In this document: positions 1-8,967 of the stretch, piece after piece
How the letters are laid out: each line of letters begins with the position of its first letter
Numbering within the stretch: position 1 is the stretch's first letter
NCBI GenBank assembly: GCA_910577335.1
Contig: CAJTMJ010000011.1
Location: 1-64,000 of the forward strand
From: an uncultured Duncaniella sp.
GTDB taxonomy: Bacteria; Bacteroidota; Bacteroidia; Bacteroidales; Muribaculaceae
Reading direction: 5' to 3'
Length of the DNA: 64,000 bases
The notes under the pieces: model-generated
What the model was told of the DNA's origin: nothing
What the model saw: the letters and a program-made list of their open reading frames with translations, nothing else
The model's database searches: none
Position numbers and translations under genes: made by a program

Positions 1-54
1 GAACCGAATTTATTTAATTTTTAACCTCGTCCATTTTTTAGTGGACAGTAGTGA

Positions 55-240
55 TATCCGATATATGACAAGGATAAATATGACAAGATGAGCCGTAAAG
101 AAATGCTGAAAAGTCTGCGAAATACCAGAGACAATGGCAACTCTATAATCAAAGCGTCAACCGGCGGTATGCTTGACCTCGGTCAGGACTCACAACCGCA
201 AACCGATTACGATTTTCTTGAAACCGATTACAGATTATGA
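55..240 (+). pseudogene. 3' remnant of a GLPGLI-family gene
   Basis: An open frame runs from 55 to a TGA at 238-240, with TAG and TGA stops immediately upstream at 49-54. The only ATG that would give a small protein is at 88 (50 aa). The translation ends in LETDYRL, matching the IETDYH ending of the next gene, and contains a K-M-(S/R)-R-rich helix like that gene's C-terminal part. I read it as the tail of a second, tandem GLPGLI gene whose upstream part is lost or interrupted. The last bases overlap the start codon of the next gene (TTATGA), so the tail may still couple translation. A genuine 50-aa protein is possible but less likely. Confidence 0.45.
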
Positions 241-1097
241 ATAGATCAATTATATATTTACTTTTTTCTTTCATCTGCCTGACATCAATGGCAAATGAGA
301 AGCCTAAGGCGACATTAAAGGCTCAATACGATTTCGTCACGCAGTCGCTCAATACTAAAACCGGCAAAAGATCGCCGTTTATACGCAATTATGTATTACA
401 AATGGCTCCCAGAGTATCATATTATTACGACACGCGCACCTTCTATGTCGATTCGATGGAAAATGACCCACAAGGAAAAATAATTCTCGATCAGGCGAGG
501 GATGCCGCCTATCGTGCCTTTGGTGAAGACCACACCAAGGACCCTTTCAAGACTCTCGAGGAGCAAGGTTTCGTGAGAAATAGCAGATATAAATGCCTCA
601 AAGACTTCAATAAAAATTCTATAAGAGTATGGGACTCGCAAATGGGCGATAAATACCGCTACGATGTGGATATGGCAGACCTGACTTGGGATCTCGGAGA
701 CTCTACTAAGACAGTCATGGGCTATGAGTGCCAGCTCGCCACTACCGACTATCACGGCAGACGTTGGGAAGCATGGTTTGCCCCGAATGTGCCTGTGCAG
801 GACGGACCATGGCAATTGTGCGGACTTCCGGGACTGATAATGGAAGCATCGTGCGAAGGTGGTCTCTACTCTTTCCATATCACAGGATTACAACAATGCA
901 ATGAAGCTTTGAAACCTACGTTTGAGGATGACAGCTACTACATCATCGACCGCAAAGCCGTGCTTAAGATGCGCGATTATTCAAGGAAAAACCGGGCAGC
1001 ACAAATAAACGCTATGACCGGTGGAAAAGTAAAGCTGTCAAACTCAGTCAATGCCAAAGAAGATAGTGACGACCTAATAGAGACAGATTATCATTAA
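237..1097 (+). CDS. GLPGLI family secreted protein
   Basis: The 286-aa product begins with a signal peptide (hydrophobic residues 4-18, cleavage near Ala19). It carries the family-defining GLPGLI hexapeptide at residues 196-201, preceded by a W-x-AWF-x-P stretch. Proteins of this family occur almost only in Bacteroidetes, are exported to the envelope, and have no established biochemical role. The start codon overlaps the stop of an upstream gene remnant that has a similar C-terminal ending, so the locus probably held a tandem pair. A hairpin at 1169-1206 lies 70 bp after the stop. Confidence 0.85.
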   Translation: MNRSIIYLLFSFICLTSMANEKPKATLKAQYDFVTQSLNTKTGKRSPFIRNYVLQMAPRVSYYYDTRTFYVDSMENDPQGKIILDQARDAAYRAFGEDHTKDPFKTLEEQGFVRNSRYKCLKDFNKNSIRVWDSQMGDKYRYDVDMADLTWDLGDSTKTVMGYECQLATTDYHGRRWEAWFAPNVPVQDGPWQLCGLPGLIMEASCEGGLYSFHITGLQQCNEALKPTFEDDSYYIIDRKAVLKMRDYSRKNRAAQINAMTGGKVKLSNSVNAKEDSDDLIETDYH

Positions 1098-1168
1098 TAA
1101 TGCTATCATTCATCTTAAATAGCATCCAGCATTACAAAAGTAATAGAAACAGCAATTAATACAATGAC

Positions 1169-1206
1169 AGCACGGGCAGACGATAGAATCATCATCTGCC
1201 CGTGCT
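1169..1206. terminator. Bidirectional hairpin terminator
   Basis: A perfect 12-bp stem (AGCACGGGCAGA at 1169-1180 with its complement at 1195-1206) closes a 14-nt loop. It sits between the convergent GLPGLI gene and ftsH. The plus-strand side is followed by AAATTTATT, so it can serve both genes. Confidence 0.8.
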
Positions 1207-1232
1207 AAATTTATTCAGGAATAAATTTATTC

Positions 1233-3359
1233 TTAACCCTTAAACGGAGGGGGCGTAGGAGCACTACCCGACTCCGACGATGATTCGTCAGCGTCTTTCG
1301 GAGTATTCTGGCTGTCTTGGCTATCCTTAGTTGCGGAAGAGCCTGTTTCTGACGGCTGTTCCCCACTCTTTTCTGCCTCTGAAGCTGCATTTGACTCCGC
1401 AAGACGTTTTGCATCACGCTTCGCTTGGAGTTCCATGATTTCCTCAGTGCGTGAACGCCACTGACGCTTGCCAAATATTGTGACGAGATCCTCAGCATAC
1501 ATAACCTCCTTAGAGAGCAATGTTTCAGCAAGCTTCGCATGGCCCTCCTTATGCTCGGTAAGTATCTTCTTAGCCCGCTCATATTGCTCGGCTATAATAC
1601 GAGAAACCTCATCATCTATCTGCTTGGCTCGCTCGCCACCGTACGGTTTTGAGAACCCATAGCTGTTGCCTGTCGAATCGTAATAGCATACATTGGGAAG
1701 CTTATCGCTCATACCATAATATACGACTATGGCGTATGCCATCTTAGTGACCTTTTCCAAGTCGTTAAGTGCACCGGTCGATACCTGACCTAATGTCAAT
1801 TCTTCAGCCGCACGCCCACCGAGAGTCATACAAATCTGGTCAAGCAATGCCTGTAGAGGGGTGATTTGGCGTTCCTCAGGCATATACCATGCAGCTCCAA
1901 GAGCCATACCTCTCGGGACGATAGAAACCTTCACCATCTCATTAGAGTATTCGAGGAACCATGACACTGTGGCATGACCCGCCTCATGGATTGCAATAGC
2001 TCGTTTCTCGTCATCAGAGATAATCTTGGAACTGTGCTCAAGACCGCCGATGATTCGGTCGATAGCAGCCATGAAACTGTCACGGTCAACGCTCTTCTTA
2101 TTGTTACGAGCAGCTATAAGAGCAGCCTCATTACATACATTAGCGATATCGGCACCTGAGAAGCCAGCAGTCTGACGAGCCATAAGATCAACATCAACAG
2201 TATCGTCAGTCTTGATATTGCGAAGGTGAACATTGAATATCTCCATTCTGTCCTTCAATTCAGGAAGATCGACATTGATCTGTCGGTCAAAACGACCCGC
2301 ACGCATAAGTGCCTTATCAAGAATATCGGCACGGTTGGTGGCAGCAAGTATGATGACTCCGCTATTGGTTCCGAAACCGTCCATTTCAGTAAGCAACTGG
2401 TTAAGCGTGTTTTCACGCTCATCATTAGCACCCATATTAGGATTCTTACGGGCACGGCCCACAGCGTCAATCTCATCGATGAATACTATACATGGAGCCT
2501 TCTCCTTTGCCTGACGGAAAAGGTCACGCACACGTGATGCACCCACACCGACAAACATCTCCACGAAGTCAGAACCTGACATAGAGAAGAAAGGCACATT
2601 AGCCTCCCCTGCCACAGCTTTGGCGAGAAGAGTTTTACCGGTTCCCGGAGGTCCTACAAGGAGCGCTCCCTTAGGTATCTTACCTCCAAGATCAGTATAA
2701 CGCTGAGGGTTACGCAAGAACTCCACAATCTCACGGATTTCAGTTTTAGCCTCCGACAGACCTGCGACATCCTTGAATGTCACATTTGTGCCTTCACCTT
2801 TATCAAAAACCTTCGCTTTAGACTTACCTACATTAAACACACCGCCGGGACCTCCGCCGTTAGCTCCGCCCGACATGCGACGCATCATTATAAACCAGAA
2901 CCCAACAAGCAGGATAATGGGACCGAAAGTCCAGAACAACGTAGTGTAGTCAGATGACTTTTCGTAATTAACCTCGCCGTTAAACTTACCTTCCTGACGC
3001 CAAATGTCAATCTGATCCTGCAGCTTGTCAGCCGAAGGTATATCTGTCTCTATTTTAGCGACAATACCTTTCCCTGACTGATACTGGCTCTCATGAAATA
3101 CATTTTTCGCAAGCGAGTCAGACAACACAGCTTCAGCCCTGTTGGTGTTTGTAAACACGGTTATCTTATCAACGCCCCCAGTAGCGACATATTCTTCAAA
3201 CTTGGTGAAGCTTACATCCTTGCTAAGGGAATTGCCATCAATGTACAACATTCCCAAAAGGAAAACGATGATGATGGCATAAGCCCAGTACATACTGAAT
3301 TTTATGCCTCCCTTCTTCTTGGGATTTTGGTTGAGTGGTGAATCCATTTTATAATTCAT
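1233..3359 (-). CDS. ftsH: ATP-dependent zinc metalloprotease FtsH
   Basis: The 708-aa membrane-anchored AAA+ protease degrades misassembled membrane proteins and short-lived regulators. Visible parts are TM1 (about 23-40), a periplasmic domain, TM2 (about 142-159), Walker A GPPGTGKT at 236-243, Walker B IDEIDA at 294-299, the AAA second region of homology around 342-358, and the zinc-binding HEAGH at 458-462. A low-complexity tail rich in Ser, Glu and Pro ends the protein, giving a length slightly above the usual ~650 aa. It lies 47 bp downstream of rsfS and is probably cotranscribed with it, a common Bacteroidales arrangement. Met5 is an alternative start. Confidence 0.97.
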   Translation of the reverse strand: MNYKMDSPLNQNPKKKGGIKFSMYWAYAIIIVFLLGMLYIDGNSLSKDVSFTKFEEYVATGGVDKITVFTNTNRAEAVLSDSLAKNVFHESQYQSGKGIVAKIETDIPSADKLQDQIDIWRQEGKFNGEVNYEKSSDYTTLFWTFGPIILLVGFWFIMMRRMSGGANGGGPGGVFNVGKSKAKVFDKGEGTNVTFKDVAGLSEAKTEIREIVEFLRNPQRYTDLGGKIPKGALLVGPPGTGKTLLAKAVAGEANVPFFSMSGSDFVEMFVGVGASRVRDLFRQAKEKAPCIVFIDEIDAVGRARKNPNMGANDERENTLNQLLTEMDGFGTNSGVIILAATNRADILDKALMRAGRFDRQINVDLPELKDRMEIFNVHLRNIKTDDTVDVDLMARQTAGFSGADIANVCNEAALIAARNNKKSVDRDSFMAAIDRIIGGLEHSSKIISDDEKRAIAIHEAGHATVSWFLEYSNEMVKVSIVPRGMALGAAWYMPEERQITPLQALLDQICMTLGGRAAEELTLGQVSTGALNDLEKVTKMAYAIVVYYGMSDKLPNVCYYDSTGNSYGFSKPYGGERAKQIDDEVSRIIAEQYERAKKILTEHKEGHAKLAETLLSKEVMYAEDLVTIFGKRQWRSRTEEIMELQAKRDAKRLAESNAASEAEKSGEQPSETGSSATKDSQDSQNTPKDADESSSESGSAPTPPPFKG

Positions 3360-3406
3360 TATGGCATTGCAAATGCCGTAGATTAATCGTTAATTAATTA
3401 TCAATC

Positions 3407-3769
3407 TCAATCTTCATCCGGATAATCGGTAATAACCGCATCGCTCCACAGCTCTTCAAGATCATACAGCTGACGAGTGTGCGGGAGGAATACATGCACA
3501 AGCGTATCTCCATAATCGATAACAATCCACTGGGAATTACCATAGCCATCATAGTTATACGGTTTGATCTTAGCATGTTCAAGCAGATACTCCCTGACGC
3601 TATCGGCAACAGCCGCCACATGCTGGGTAGATGTGCCCTCACATATCACAAAACGGCGAGCAGCCGCAGTGTCGAGTTCACTCATATCTACTGTGGTGAT
3701 TTTTTTGCCTTTTCGCTCACGTATCCCTTCTATAATCAAAGGAAGAATCTCAATTTGGGGTTCAGTCAT
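3407..3769 (-). CDS. rsfS: Ribosome silencing factor RsfS
   Basis: The 120-aa product matches the RsfS/Iojap/DUF143 family in length and pattern, including the R-x-F-V-I-C-x-G core and the NSQWIVIDYGDTLVHVF stretch. Family members bind ribosomal protein uL14 and block joining of the 50S and 30S subunits when nutrients are scarce. It is first in the rsfS-ftsH unit. A TAnnTTTG-type -7 box lies about 50 bp upstream on the same strand. Confidence 0.95.
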   Translation of the reverse strand: MTEPQIEILPLIIEGIRERKGKKITTVDMSELDTAAARRFVICEGTSTQHVAAVADSVREYLLEHAKIKPYNYDGYGNSQWIVIDYGDTLVHVFLPHTRQLYDLEELWSDAVITDYPDED

Positions 3770-3820
3770 GAATATTATTATATTGAAACTTTATATGTTT
3801 TAATGTGACAAATTAAGGTA

Positions 3821-3828
3821 CAAAGGTA
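3821..3828 (-). promoter_or_regulatory. -7 box upstream of rsfS-ftsH
   Basis: On the minus strand this reads TACCTTTG, matching the Bacteroidetes -7 consensus TAnnTTTG. No clear TTTG -33 element is seen at the usual 19-20 nt spacing, so the assignment rests on one box and its position. Confidence 0.5.
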
Positions 3829-3947
3829 ATAATTATTCTATCAATTACCTCACTTAATCTAATCATTTTATTAATTAACAGACTCAGGGAATATTTGGTT
3901 TGCATGAGACATATTAAATTCGATACCATCAGACATCAACAAATAAG

Positions 3948-3976
3948 AAGACCGACTCCGTAATGGAGTCTGTCTT
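3948..3976 (-). terminator. Terminator after tRNA-Glu
   Basis: Arms 3948-3959 and 3965-3976 form an AAGAC-n-GACTCC stem with one central mismatch and a 5-nt loop. On the minus strand the hairpin follows the tRNA 3' end directly and runs into CTTATTT. Confidence 0.7.
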
Positions 3977-3981
3977 CTTTG

Positions 3982-4054
3982 TAGCGAATCCGGGAATCGA
4001 ACCCGGGTCTCCACCGTGAGAGGGTGGCGTGCTAGGCCACTACACTAAATCGCC
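3982..4054 (-). tRNA. tRNA-Glu (anticodon CTC)
   Basis: The 73-nt cloverleaf reads on the minus strand. It has the D stem GTGT/GCAC, anticodon stem CCACC/GGTGG with loop CTCTCAC (anticodon CTC, Glu), and T stem CCGGG/CCCGG with loop TTCGATT. CCA is not encoded. The acceptor stem is imperfect: GGCGATT against ATTCGCT gives G1-U72 and a U6-U67 mismatch. The 5' leader next to it (4055-4063) is instead perfectly complementary to the 3' acceptor strand over 9 bp. That could be a processing-sensitive alternative fold or a sign of a damaged gene. Confidence 0.85.
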
Positions 4055-4094
4055 ATTCGCTACTTTGTTGAGGGCTCTCCCCTCATTTGCGATG

Positions 4095-4125
4095 CAAAGT
4101 TAAAGCTATATATTGGAATACACAA
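4095..4125 (-). promoter_or_regulatory. Promoter of tRNA-Glu
   Basis: The minus strand carries TAACTTTG (4095-4102) as the -7 box, and TTGTG ending about 19 nt upstream as a -33 element. The predicted start near 4088 leaves a ~34-nt leader before the tRNA. Confidence 0.6.
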
Positions 4126-4334
4126 GCGCACAATGCCGTTTTAACGAAATTTTAACACTTTATTTTGTCATCTATTTTTTGTGAAAAATAGACGTGCAAA
4201 ATTTAGTAAAGAGATTTGGAGAATTAAACGAAATGGCTTAATTTTGTGTTATAAAAATAAGAAACGGTATTCTACCACATCAGAGCACGATTGGGAAACT
4301 CATCAATTATATATGAAATACCGAGACAAGCTTA

Positions 4335-4370
4335 GCCGCCCAATGGCGGGCCTCAACCCTCTTCGGAGGG
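4335..4370. other. Twin GC-rich hairpins in an orphan intergenic region
   Basis: In the region between the tRNA promoter and the pfp terminator (about 4126-4499) I see no convincing gene. It holds two adjacent GC-rich hairpins: CCGCC-caat-GGCGG (4336-4349) and CCCTC-TTCG-GAGGG (4357-4370), the latter capped by a UUCG tetraloop. They stand out from the AT-rich surroundings and could belong to a structured small RNA. The strand is unknown. Confidence 0.35.
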
Positions 4371-4499
4371 AGGCGTAACAACCCGGAGGATTACAAAGGT
4401 CGGCGAGCACTCAAATCCTGTCATTCGGAGTTTCATCATCTTCCTCTGATGTGGTACTTTTTTTTGTCTAAACGGAAACAAAACTCCGATAAACAAAGT

Positions 4500-4537
4500 G
4501 AGCCCCCGATATGGCGACATTGCTGTATCGGGGGCTC
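4500..4537 (-). terminator. Terminator after pfp
   Basis: A 12-bp perfect stem (GAGCCCCCGATA at 4500-4511, complement at 4526-4537) lies 25 bp beyond the pfp stop codon. On the minus strand it is followed by a moderately T-rich stretch. Confidence 0.7.
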
Positions 4538-4562
4538 GTGCAAGCTGTAAAAAAGGGTATTT

Positions 4563-6218
4563 TTAGTATTTTCTTCTCTTCTGCTCGTAAATGAGAGTCA
4601 GTGAGGGCTGGTCGCAAACCTCAGCGGGACCGAAATACTGGATAGGACCGGGATAAGTATAGCATGTGTTATACTTCCACTCTTCACGCTGCTTTGCGAA
4701 CTTAAGGAACGGAGCACCGTCAAGTTTCACGAGAGCCTTTTGAATCACAGGCTTCATTTCGCCATGGCGACGTTCCATGTTCATCATCATAGTGATAGGT
4801 ATACCACCTGCAACCCAGTTCACAGGAGCGAATGTCAAGTTGCGGAGACTTGACATGTAACCAGTCACACCCGATGCGATGAGATTGGCAGCGGTGTACC
4901 CAAGACCGTAGCAATAGTTGGCATCGAAGTTAGAGGGATCTGCGCAACGACCTTCGTATCCGAAGAAGTGGTGCATAGTAGCATATTTACCGCTATATTT
5001 ACCTTCGGCAGCAAGAGCTTCAAGACGCTTTCCAACCATTTCTGAGAGAAGCTTCTCAGTTTCGATAAGAGAAACCTGAACATTTCCGTGCGGGTCACGG
5101 TCAAGAGTGAGCTGCCGTGCCACACCGGCAGGAAGTGATTCGTATGTCTTGGCATTTTCTTCGCTTAGCTGAGCGATAACCCACTGGCGCTGAGCTTCGG
5201 GTTCAATAGCCGCAAACTCCTCAGCCTTAGCAGCCAAGAGGTCATTAAGTTCGGCAATAAGAGCCTTCACTGCAGGGATAAACTCAATAAGACCTTCGGG
5301 GATGAGAACCACACCATAGTTGTTGCCTTGTTTTGAACGTGCCACAACTGCGTCTGCAATATCATCAACCACTTGGTCGAGAGTCATATTCTTAGCCTCA
5401 ACCTCTTCTGAAATTATACAGATATTAGGCTGGCACTGGAGGGCACATTCAAGAGCGATGTGAGAAGCCGAACGGCCCATGAGCTTAATGAAGTGCCAAT
5501 ATTTCTTAGCTGAGTTACAGTCACGCTGAATATTACCGATAACCTCTGAGTAAACCTTAGTGGCAGTATCGAAACCGAATGAAGTTTCGATAACCTCGTT
5601 CTTAAGGTCACCATCAATAGTCTTAGGCACACCGATAACCTGCACGCCGGCACCTATTTCCTTATAATATTCAGCAAGGATAGCTGCATTTGTGTTTGAG
5701 TCATCACCACCTATTATAACAAGAGCCTTGATGTTGAGCTCACGGAGTATTTCAAGACCTTTGTCAAACTGTTCCTTAGTTTCAAGTTTGGTACGTCCTG
5801 AACCGATAATGTCAAAACCACCGGTATTGCGATATTCGTCAATAATATCGGAAGTTAGCTCCATGTAGCGATGATCAACAAGACCGCCGGGACCCATAAG
5901 GAAACCGTAGAGACGACTATTTTTATTGATATTCTTGATACCGTCAAAAAGACCACTAATAACGTTATGACCACCGGGCGCCTGACCACCTGACAGGATG
6001 ACACCTACATTAATAGGCTCAAACTTATGATCGTTTGATTCCTTCTCAAAGTGAAGTTCGGGGAGACCATAGGTGTTCGGAAATAATTTTTTAATTTCAT
6101 CTTGATCAGCTGCTGACTGAGTAGGCTGACCCTCAACCACTTTTACGCCACCGGTAAGCACGATGGGAAGTTGAGGACGGTAAGCCGCACGGGCTTGTTG
6201 CAACGCACTTTTCTTCAT
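4563..6218 (-). CDS. pfp: Pyrophosphate-dependent phosphofructokinase
   Basis: The 551-aa product is a long-form diphosphate--fructose-6-phosphate 1-phosphotransferase. It converts fructose-6-phosphate and PPi reversibly to fructose-1,6-bisphosphate and Pi in glycolysis. Visible are a glycine-rich N-terminal motif (SGGQAPGG, 76-83), GGDDSNTN at 170-177, the substrate-binding PKTIDGD at 198-204, and MGRSASH near 246. GGDD rather than the GGDG of ATP enzymes marks PPi specificity, and the length fits the long bacterial and plant-like clade. It is monocistronic, with a terminator behind it and a long non-coding region upstream. Confidence 0.95.
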   Translation of the reverse strand: MKKSALQQARAAYRPQLPIVLTGGVKVVEGQPTQSAADQDEIKKLFPNTYGLPELHFEKESNDHKFEPINVGVILSGGQAPGGHNVISGLFDGIKNINKNSRLYGFLMGPGGLVDHRYMELTSDIIDEYRNTGGFDIIGSGRTKLETKEQFDKGLEILRELNIKALVIIGGDDSNTNAAILAEYYKEIGAGVQVIGVPKTIDGDLKNEVIETSFGFDTATKVYSEVIGNIQRDCNSAKKYWHFIKLMGRSASHIALECALQCQPNICIISEEVEAKNMTLDQVVDDIADAVVARSKQGNNYGVVLIPEGLIEFIPAVKALIAELNDLLAAKAEEFAAIEPEAQRQWVIAQLSEENAKTYESLPAGVARQLTLDRDPHGNVQVSLIETEKLLSEMVGKRLEALAAEGKYSGKYATMHHFFGYEGRCADPSNFDANYCYGLGYTAANLIASGVTGYMSSLRNLTFAPVNWVAGGIPITMMMNMERRHGEMKPVIQKALVKLDGAPFLKFAKQREEWKYNTCYTYPGPIQYFGPAEVCDQPSLTLIYEQKRRKY

Positions 6219-6959
6219 TATCTTAGAATTGGAGTTAAAATTCTATCAAGAGCCTGAATTAAATTTTCACAAAATATTAAATACAGGCATAATTGAAACT
6301 TTTAAATATTCAATGCAAAGGTCGCAATTATTTCCGAAAATATCAATAATATCATTACTCCTTTTTAAAGGTTTACCCCACTCCATTATGTGAAAAACAT
6401 TTAACGAGGCTATATTACATATATTATATTAGCATTTTACAGCTTTTCAAAATTAATTAGGACGTTTGTGCCAAAATTAGTAGCCATAATAAAATCCCCA
6501 CCAGTGTATGTAAAATAGGCTGAGACCTTTGTTAAAAGAAATTATTATTATGTTAATATATTAAAATTATTGTATACAGTATTCAACGCGCAATAATCAT
6601 ATTTAATTATATATCACCATATTAATATCTACTCACCTACTCAAAATTTTTACAATAGTTAATTCCACACGCTACATTTTTCACATAAATATTGCACATC
6701 GACCATTTATATGGGCAGCAATACAGTTAATTTATGCAAATTATTGTATTTAAAACACTGAATTTGCGTCTAAAATTTAACATTCGCATAAATATTGCAA
6801 ATTTATGTTACATTGTGCTTCGTAATCTTTAATTTAACGCAATCACCATTTCCATAACAACTTACGTATTGCCTGAATTGGCTATTTTAGCTAATTTTGC
6901 ATCGTTAAAACGACAAAACCACATTACAAAAAGTAATATTATTTAAGAAATACCTCTTT
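6219..6959. other. Long AT-rich intergenic region with direct repeats
   Basis: About 740 bp separate the divergent pfp and NlpC/P60 genes, and no open frame or RNA fold is convincing. CATAAATATTGCA occurs twice (6684-6696 and 6787-6799), and a related ATGCAAATTATTG lies between them, which may mark regulator-binding sites. A promoter for the downstream gene lies at 6869-6899. Confidence 0.4.
6869..6899 (+). promoter_or_regulatory. Promoter of the NlpC/P60 gene
   Basis: TTG at 6869-6871 is followed after 20 nt by TAATTTTG (6892-6899), an exact match to the Bacteroidetes -33/-7 layout. It lies about 60 bp before the start codon. Confidence 0.65.
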
Positions 6960-7595
6960 ATGAAATCATTCATAAAATCATCAATTATAACTTCACTTCT
7001 TACCATAGGGTGCTTTTTCTCAGCACACGCATTGGAAAATCAACATACACCATATCGCCTGCCGGCAATCCATAATGCATCCACCTACGAAGTTGCGAAT
7101 AATCTAATCGAACGAGCATACGAATCTGTTCGAGCCAACTCACCTTTCGTGGAGGCAGAGGAAGCATCTAACGACAATGAGAGGGTTAACGGTGTGATTG
7201 ATAAAATGGCGAAGTACGCAGCCAAATTTCTTGGCACTCGCTACCGTCGCGGAGCATCAGGTCCGAAAGCATTCGATTGCTCAGGATTCGTTGGGTACGT
7301 ATTCAGACAATTCGGCATAACATTAAACAGGTCATCAAAAGCCCAATACACCCAAGGTGAAAAAGTTGAGAAAACCGACATCCAACCGGGCGATCTTATG
7401 TTTTTCTCCAGTCGTTCAAGCGGCAAAGGAAGAGTGGGACATGTGGCAATGGTGGTTGATGTCAAAGATGACGGCACGTTGACATTTATCCACGCATCGA
7501 CCAAGAAAGGCGTCACCTATCAGAAATTCCCTGATAATGGGTATTATTCCAGAAATTACATTGGTGCACGCCGCATCATTAGCTCAAACGTTTAA
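6960..7595 (+). CDS. Secreted NlpC/P60 cell-wall endopeptidase
   Basis: The 211-aa product has a signal peptide (1-24) and a C-terminal NlpC/P60 domain (about 85-205). The catalytic residues are all present: Cys107 in FDCSGF, His161 in GHVAM and His178 in FIHAS. Such enzymes cut the D-glutamyl-diaminopimelate bond in peptidoglycan stem peptides. The linker at 45-80 has no recognised domain. The gene has its own promoter, and a shared terminator separates it from the convergent DUF1015 gene. Confidence 0.93.
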   Translation: MKSFIKSSIITSLLTIGCFFSAHALENQHTPYRLPAIHNASTYEVANNLIERAYESVRANSPFVEAEEASNDNERVNGVIDKMAKYAAKFLGTRYRRGASGPKAFDCSGFVGYVFRQFGITLNRSSKAQYTQGEKVEKTDIQPGDLMFFSSRSSGKGRVGHVAMVVDVKDDGTLTFIHASTKKGVTYQKFPDNGYYSRNYIGARRIISSNV

Positions 7596-7629
7596 GAAAA
7601 GACAGAACTCAGACATAGCATAAAAATGC

Positions 7630-7663
7630 AATGCCCGCTGAACATCAGATTCCAGCGGGCATT
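7630..7663. terminator. Bidirectional terminator
   Basis: A perfect 11-bp stem (AATGCCCGCTG at 7630-7640, complement at 7653-7663) is followed by GTTATTTC. It lies between the convergent NlpC/P60 and DUF1015 genes. Confidence 0.8.
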
Positions 7664-7698
7664 GTTATTTCAACAGGGCTTCAAACTCCGGTTTGCCA

Positions 7699-8943
7699 TT
7701 AATCGAGCTTATGTATCACAAGACCTGAACGCAATTTAGGTTCGAACCATGTTGTCTTAGGCGGCATTATGTTGCCAGTATCAGCTATATCCATTAATTG
7801 TTTCATTGAAACGGGGAAGAGAGCCAATGCAACAGCCATTTCACCGGAATCGACACGGCGCTTCAATTCGCCGAGCCCGCGTATACCTCCGACAAAATCA
7901 ATTCTCTTATCGCTTCTGAGGTCAGTGATTCCAAGTATATCACGGAGAATCAAATCACTTGAAATAGTAACATCAAGAACACCGATAGGATCATTATCGT
8001 TATATGTGCCCTCTTTAGCTGTGAGAGAGTACCATCTGCCATCAAGATATAAAGAGAAATTATGGAGACGATCCGGTCGGTATTCCTCAGTGCCCTTATC
8101 TTCTACAATAAAATTCTCGCCAAGCTTAGCCAAGAACTGCTCCGGTGTGTTACCGTTCAGATCCTTCACCACTCTGTTATAATCTATGATGTTAAGGTGT
8201 GACGCAGGGAAAGCAACGGCAAGGAAATAGTTATACTCTTCGTCACCGGTATGATTGGGATTTCCCAATGCCTTCTCATGCCCCACAAGAGCAGCCGCAG
8301 CGGAGCGATGGTGTCCGTCAGCGATATATAGATATGGAATTTTTGCAAATTCCTCTGTCACATTAGCGATAGTGTCAGGATTGTCGATAACCCAAAAATG
8401 ATGACCGAAACCGTCAGGAGCCACGAAATCATATTCCGGCTCTTTTGCAGTAACTTCATTTATGATGTTCTGAAGTACTTCGTTGTCCGGAAATGCAAAG
8501 AAGACAGGTTCGATATTCGCATTATTTATACGAACATGTTTCATGCGGTCTTCTTCCTTGTCGCGACGGGTAAGCTCATGTTTTTTAATACGACCTTCCA
8601 TGTAGTCAGCCACATTAGCAGCCACCACTATACCATACTGTGTACGACCATTCATGGTCTGAGCATAGATATAGTAATGATCCGCATCATCTTGCACAAG
8701 CCATCCGTTTTTCTGAAAAGCGTTGAAGTTTTCTACAGCCTTGTCATACACCTTCGGATCGTGCTCATCGGTGCCACATTCAAAATCAATTTCAGGCTTT
8801 ATAATGTGGTACAATGAACGAGGATTACCCTCGGCTTCTTTGCGTGCTTCGTCTGAATTAAGCACATCATAAGGGCGTGACGCAACTTCAGTCACAAGCT
8901 CCTTTGGAGGACGAATCCCCCTGAACGGTTTAACTTTAGCCAT
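7699..8943 (-). CDS. DUF1015 family protein (HTH-like, ADGHHR motif)
   Basis: The 414-aa product is a full-length DUF1015 protein. Hallmarks are the N-terminal RPYDV (residues 23-27), HELTRRDKE at 122-130 and ADGHHR at 208-213. The family is widespread and sometimes called a ParB-like or SpoOJ-related protein, but its function is not established. It is 24 bp downstream of purA and most likely cotranscribed. In other organisms the family often sits beside serine-biosynthesis genes, so a metabolic role is plausible but is inference. Confidence 0.88.
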   Translation of the reverse strand: MAKVKPFRGIRPPKELVTEVASRPYDVLNSDEARKEAEGNPRSLYHIIKPEIDFECGTDEHDPKVYDKAVENFNAFQKNGWLVQDDADHYYIYAQTMNGRTQYGIVVAANVADYMEGRIKKHELTRRDKEEDRMKHVRINNANIEPVFFAFPDNEVLQNIINEVTAKEPEYDFVAPDGFGHHFWVIDNPDTIANVTEEFAKIPYLYIADGHHRSAAAALVGHEKALGNPNHTGDEEYNYFLAVAFPASHLNIIDYNRVVKDLNGNTPEQFLAKLGENFIVEDKGTEEYRPDRLHNFSLYLDGRWYSLTAKEGTYNDNDPIGVLDVTISSDLILRDILGITDLRSDKRIDFVGGIRGLGELKRRVDSGEMAVALALFPVSMKQLMDIADTGNIMPPKTTWFEPKLRSGLVIHKLD

Positions 8944-8967
8944 GGTATTATGTATTGAGATTAACAG

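Noticed and set aside
3960..4080. Integration site of a mobile element at tRNA-Glu
   Set aside because: No integrase gene or direct att-type repeat is nearby; the flanking repeat is inverted and only 9 bp.
4181..4378. 65-codon open frame with GTG start after the tRNA region
   Set aside because: The codons show no family pattern, the start lacks a ribosome site, and the 3' part is made of the GC-rich hairpins, so it looks fortuitous.
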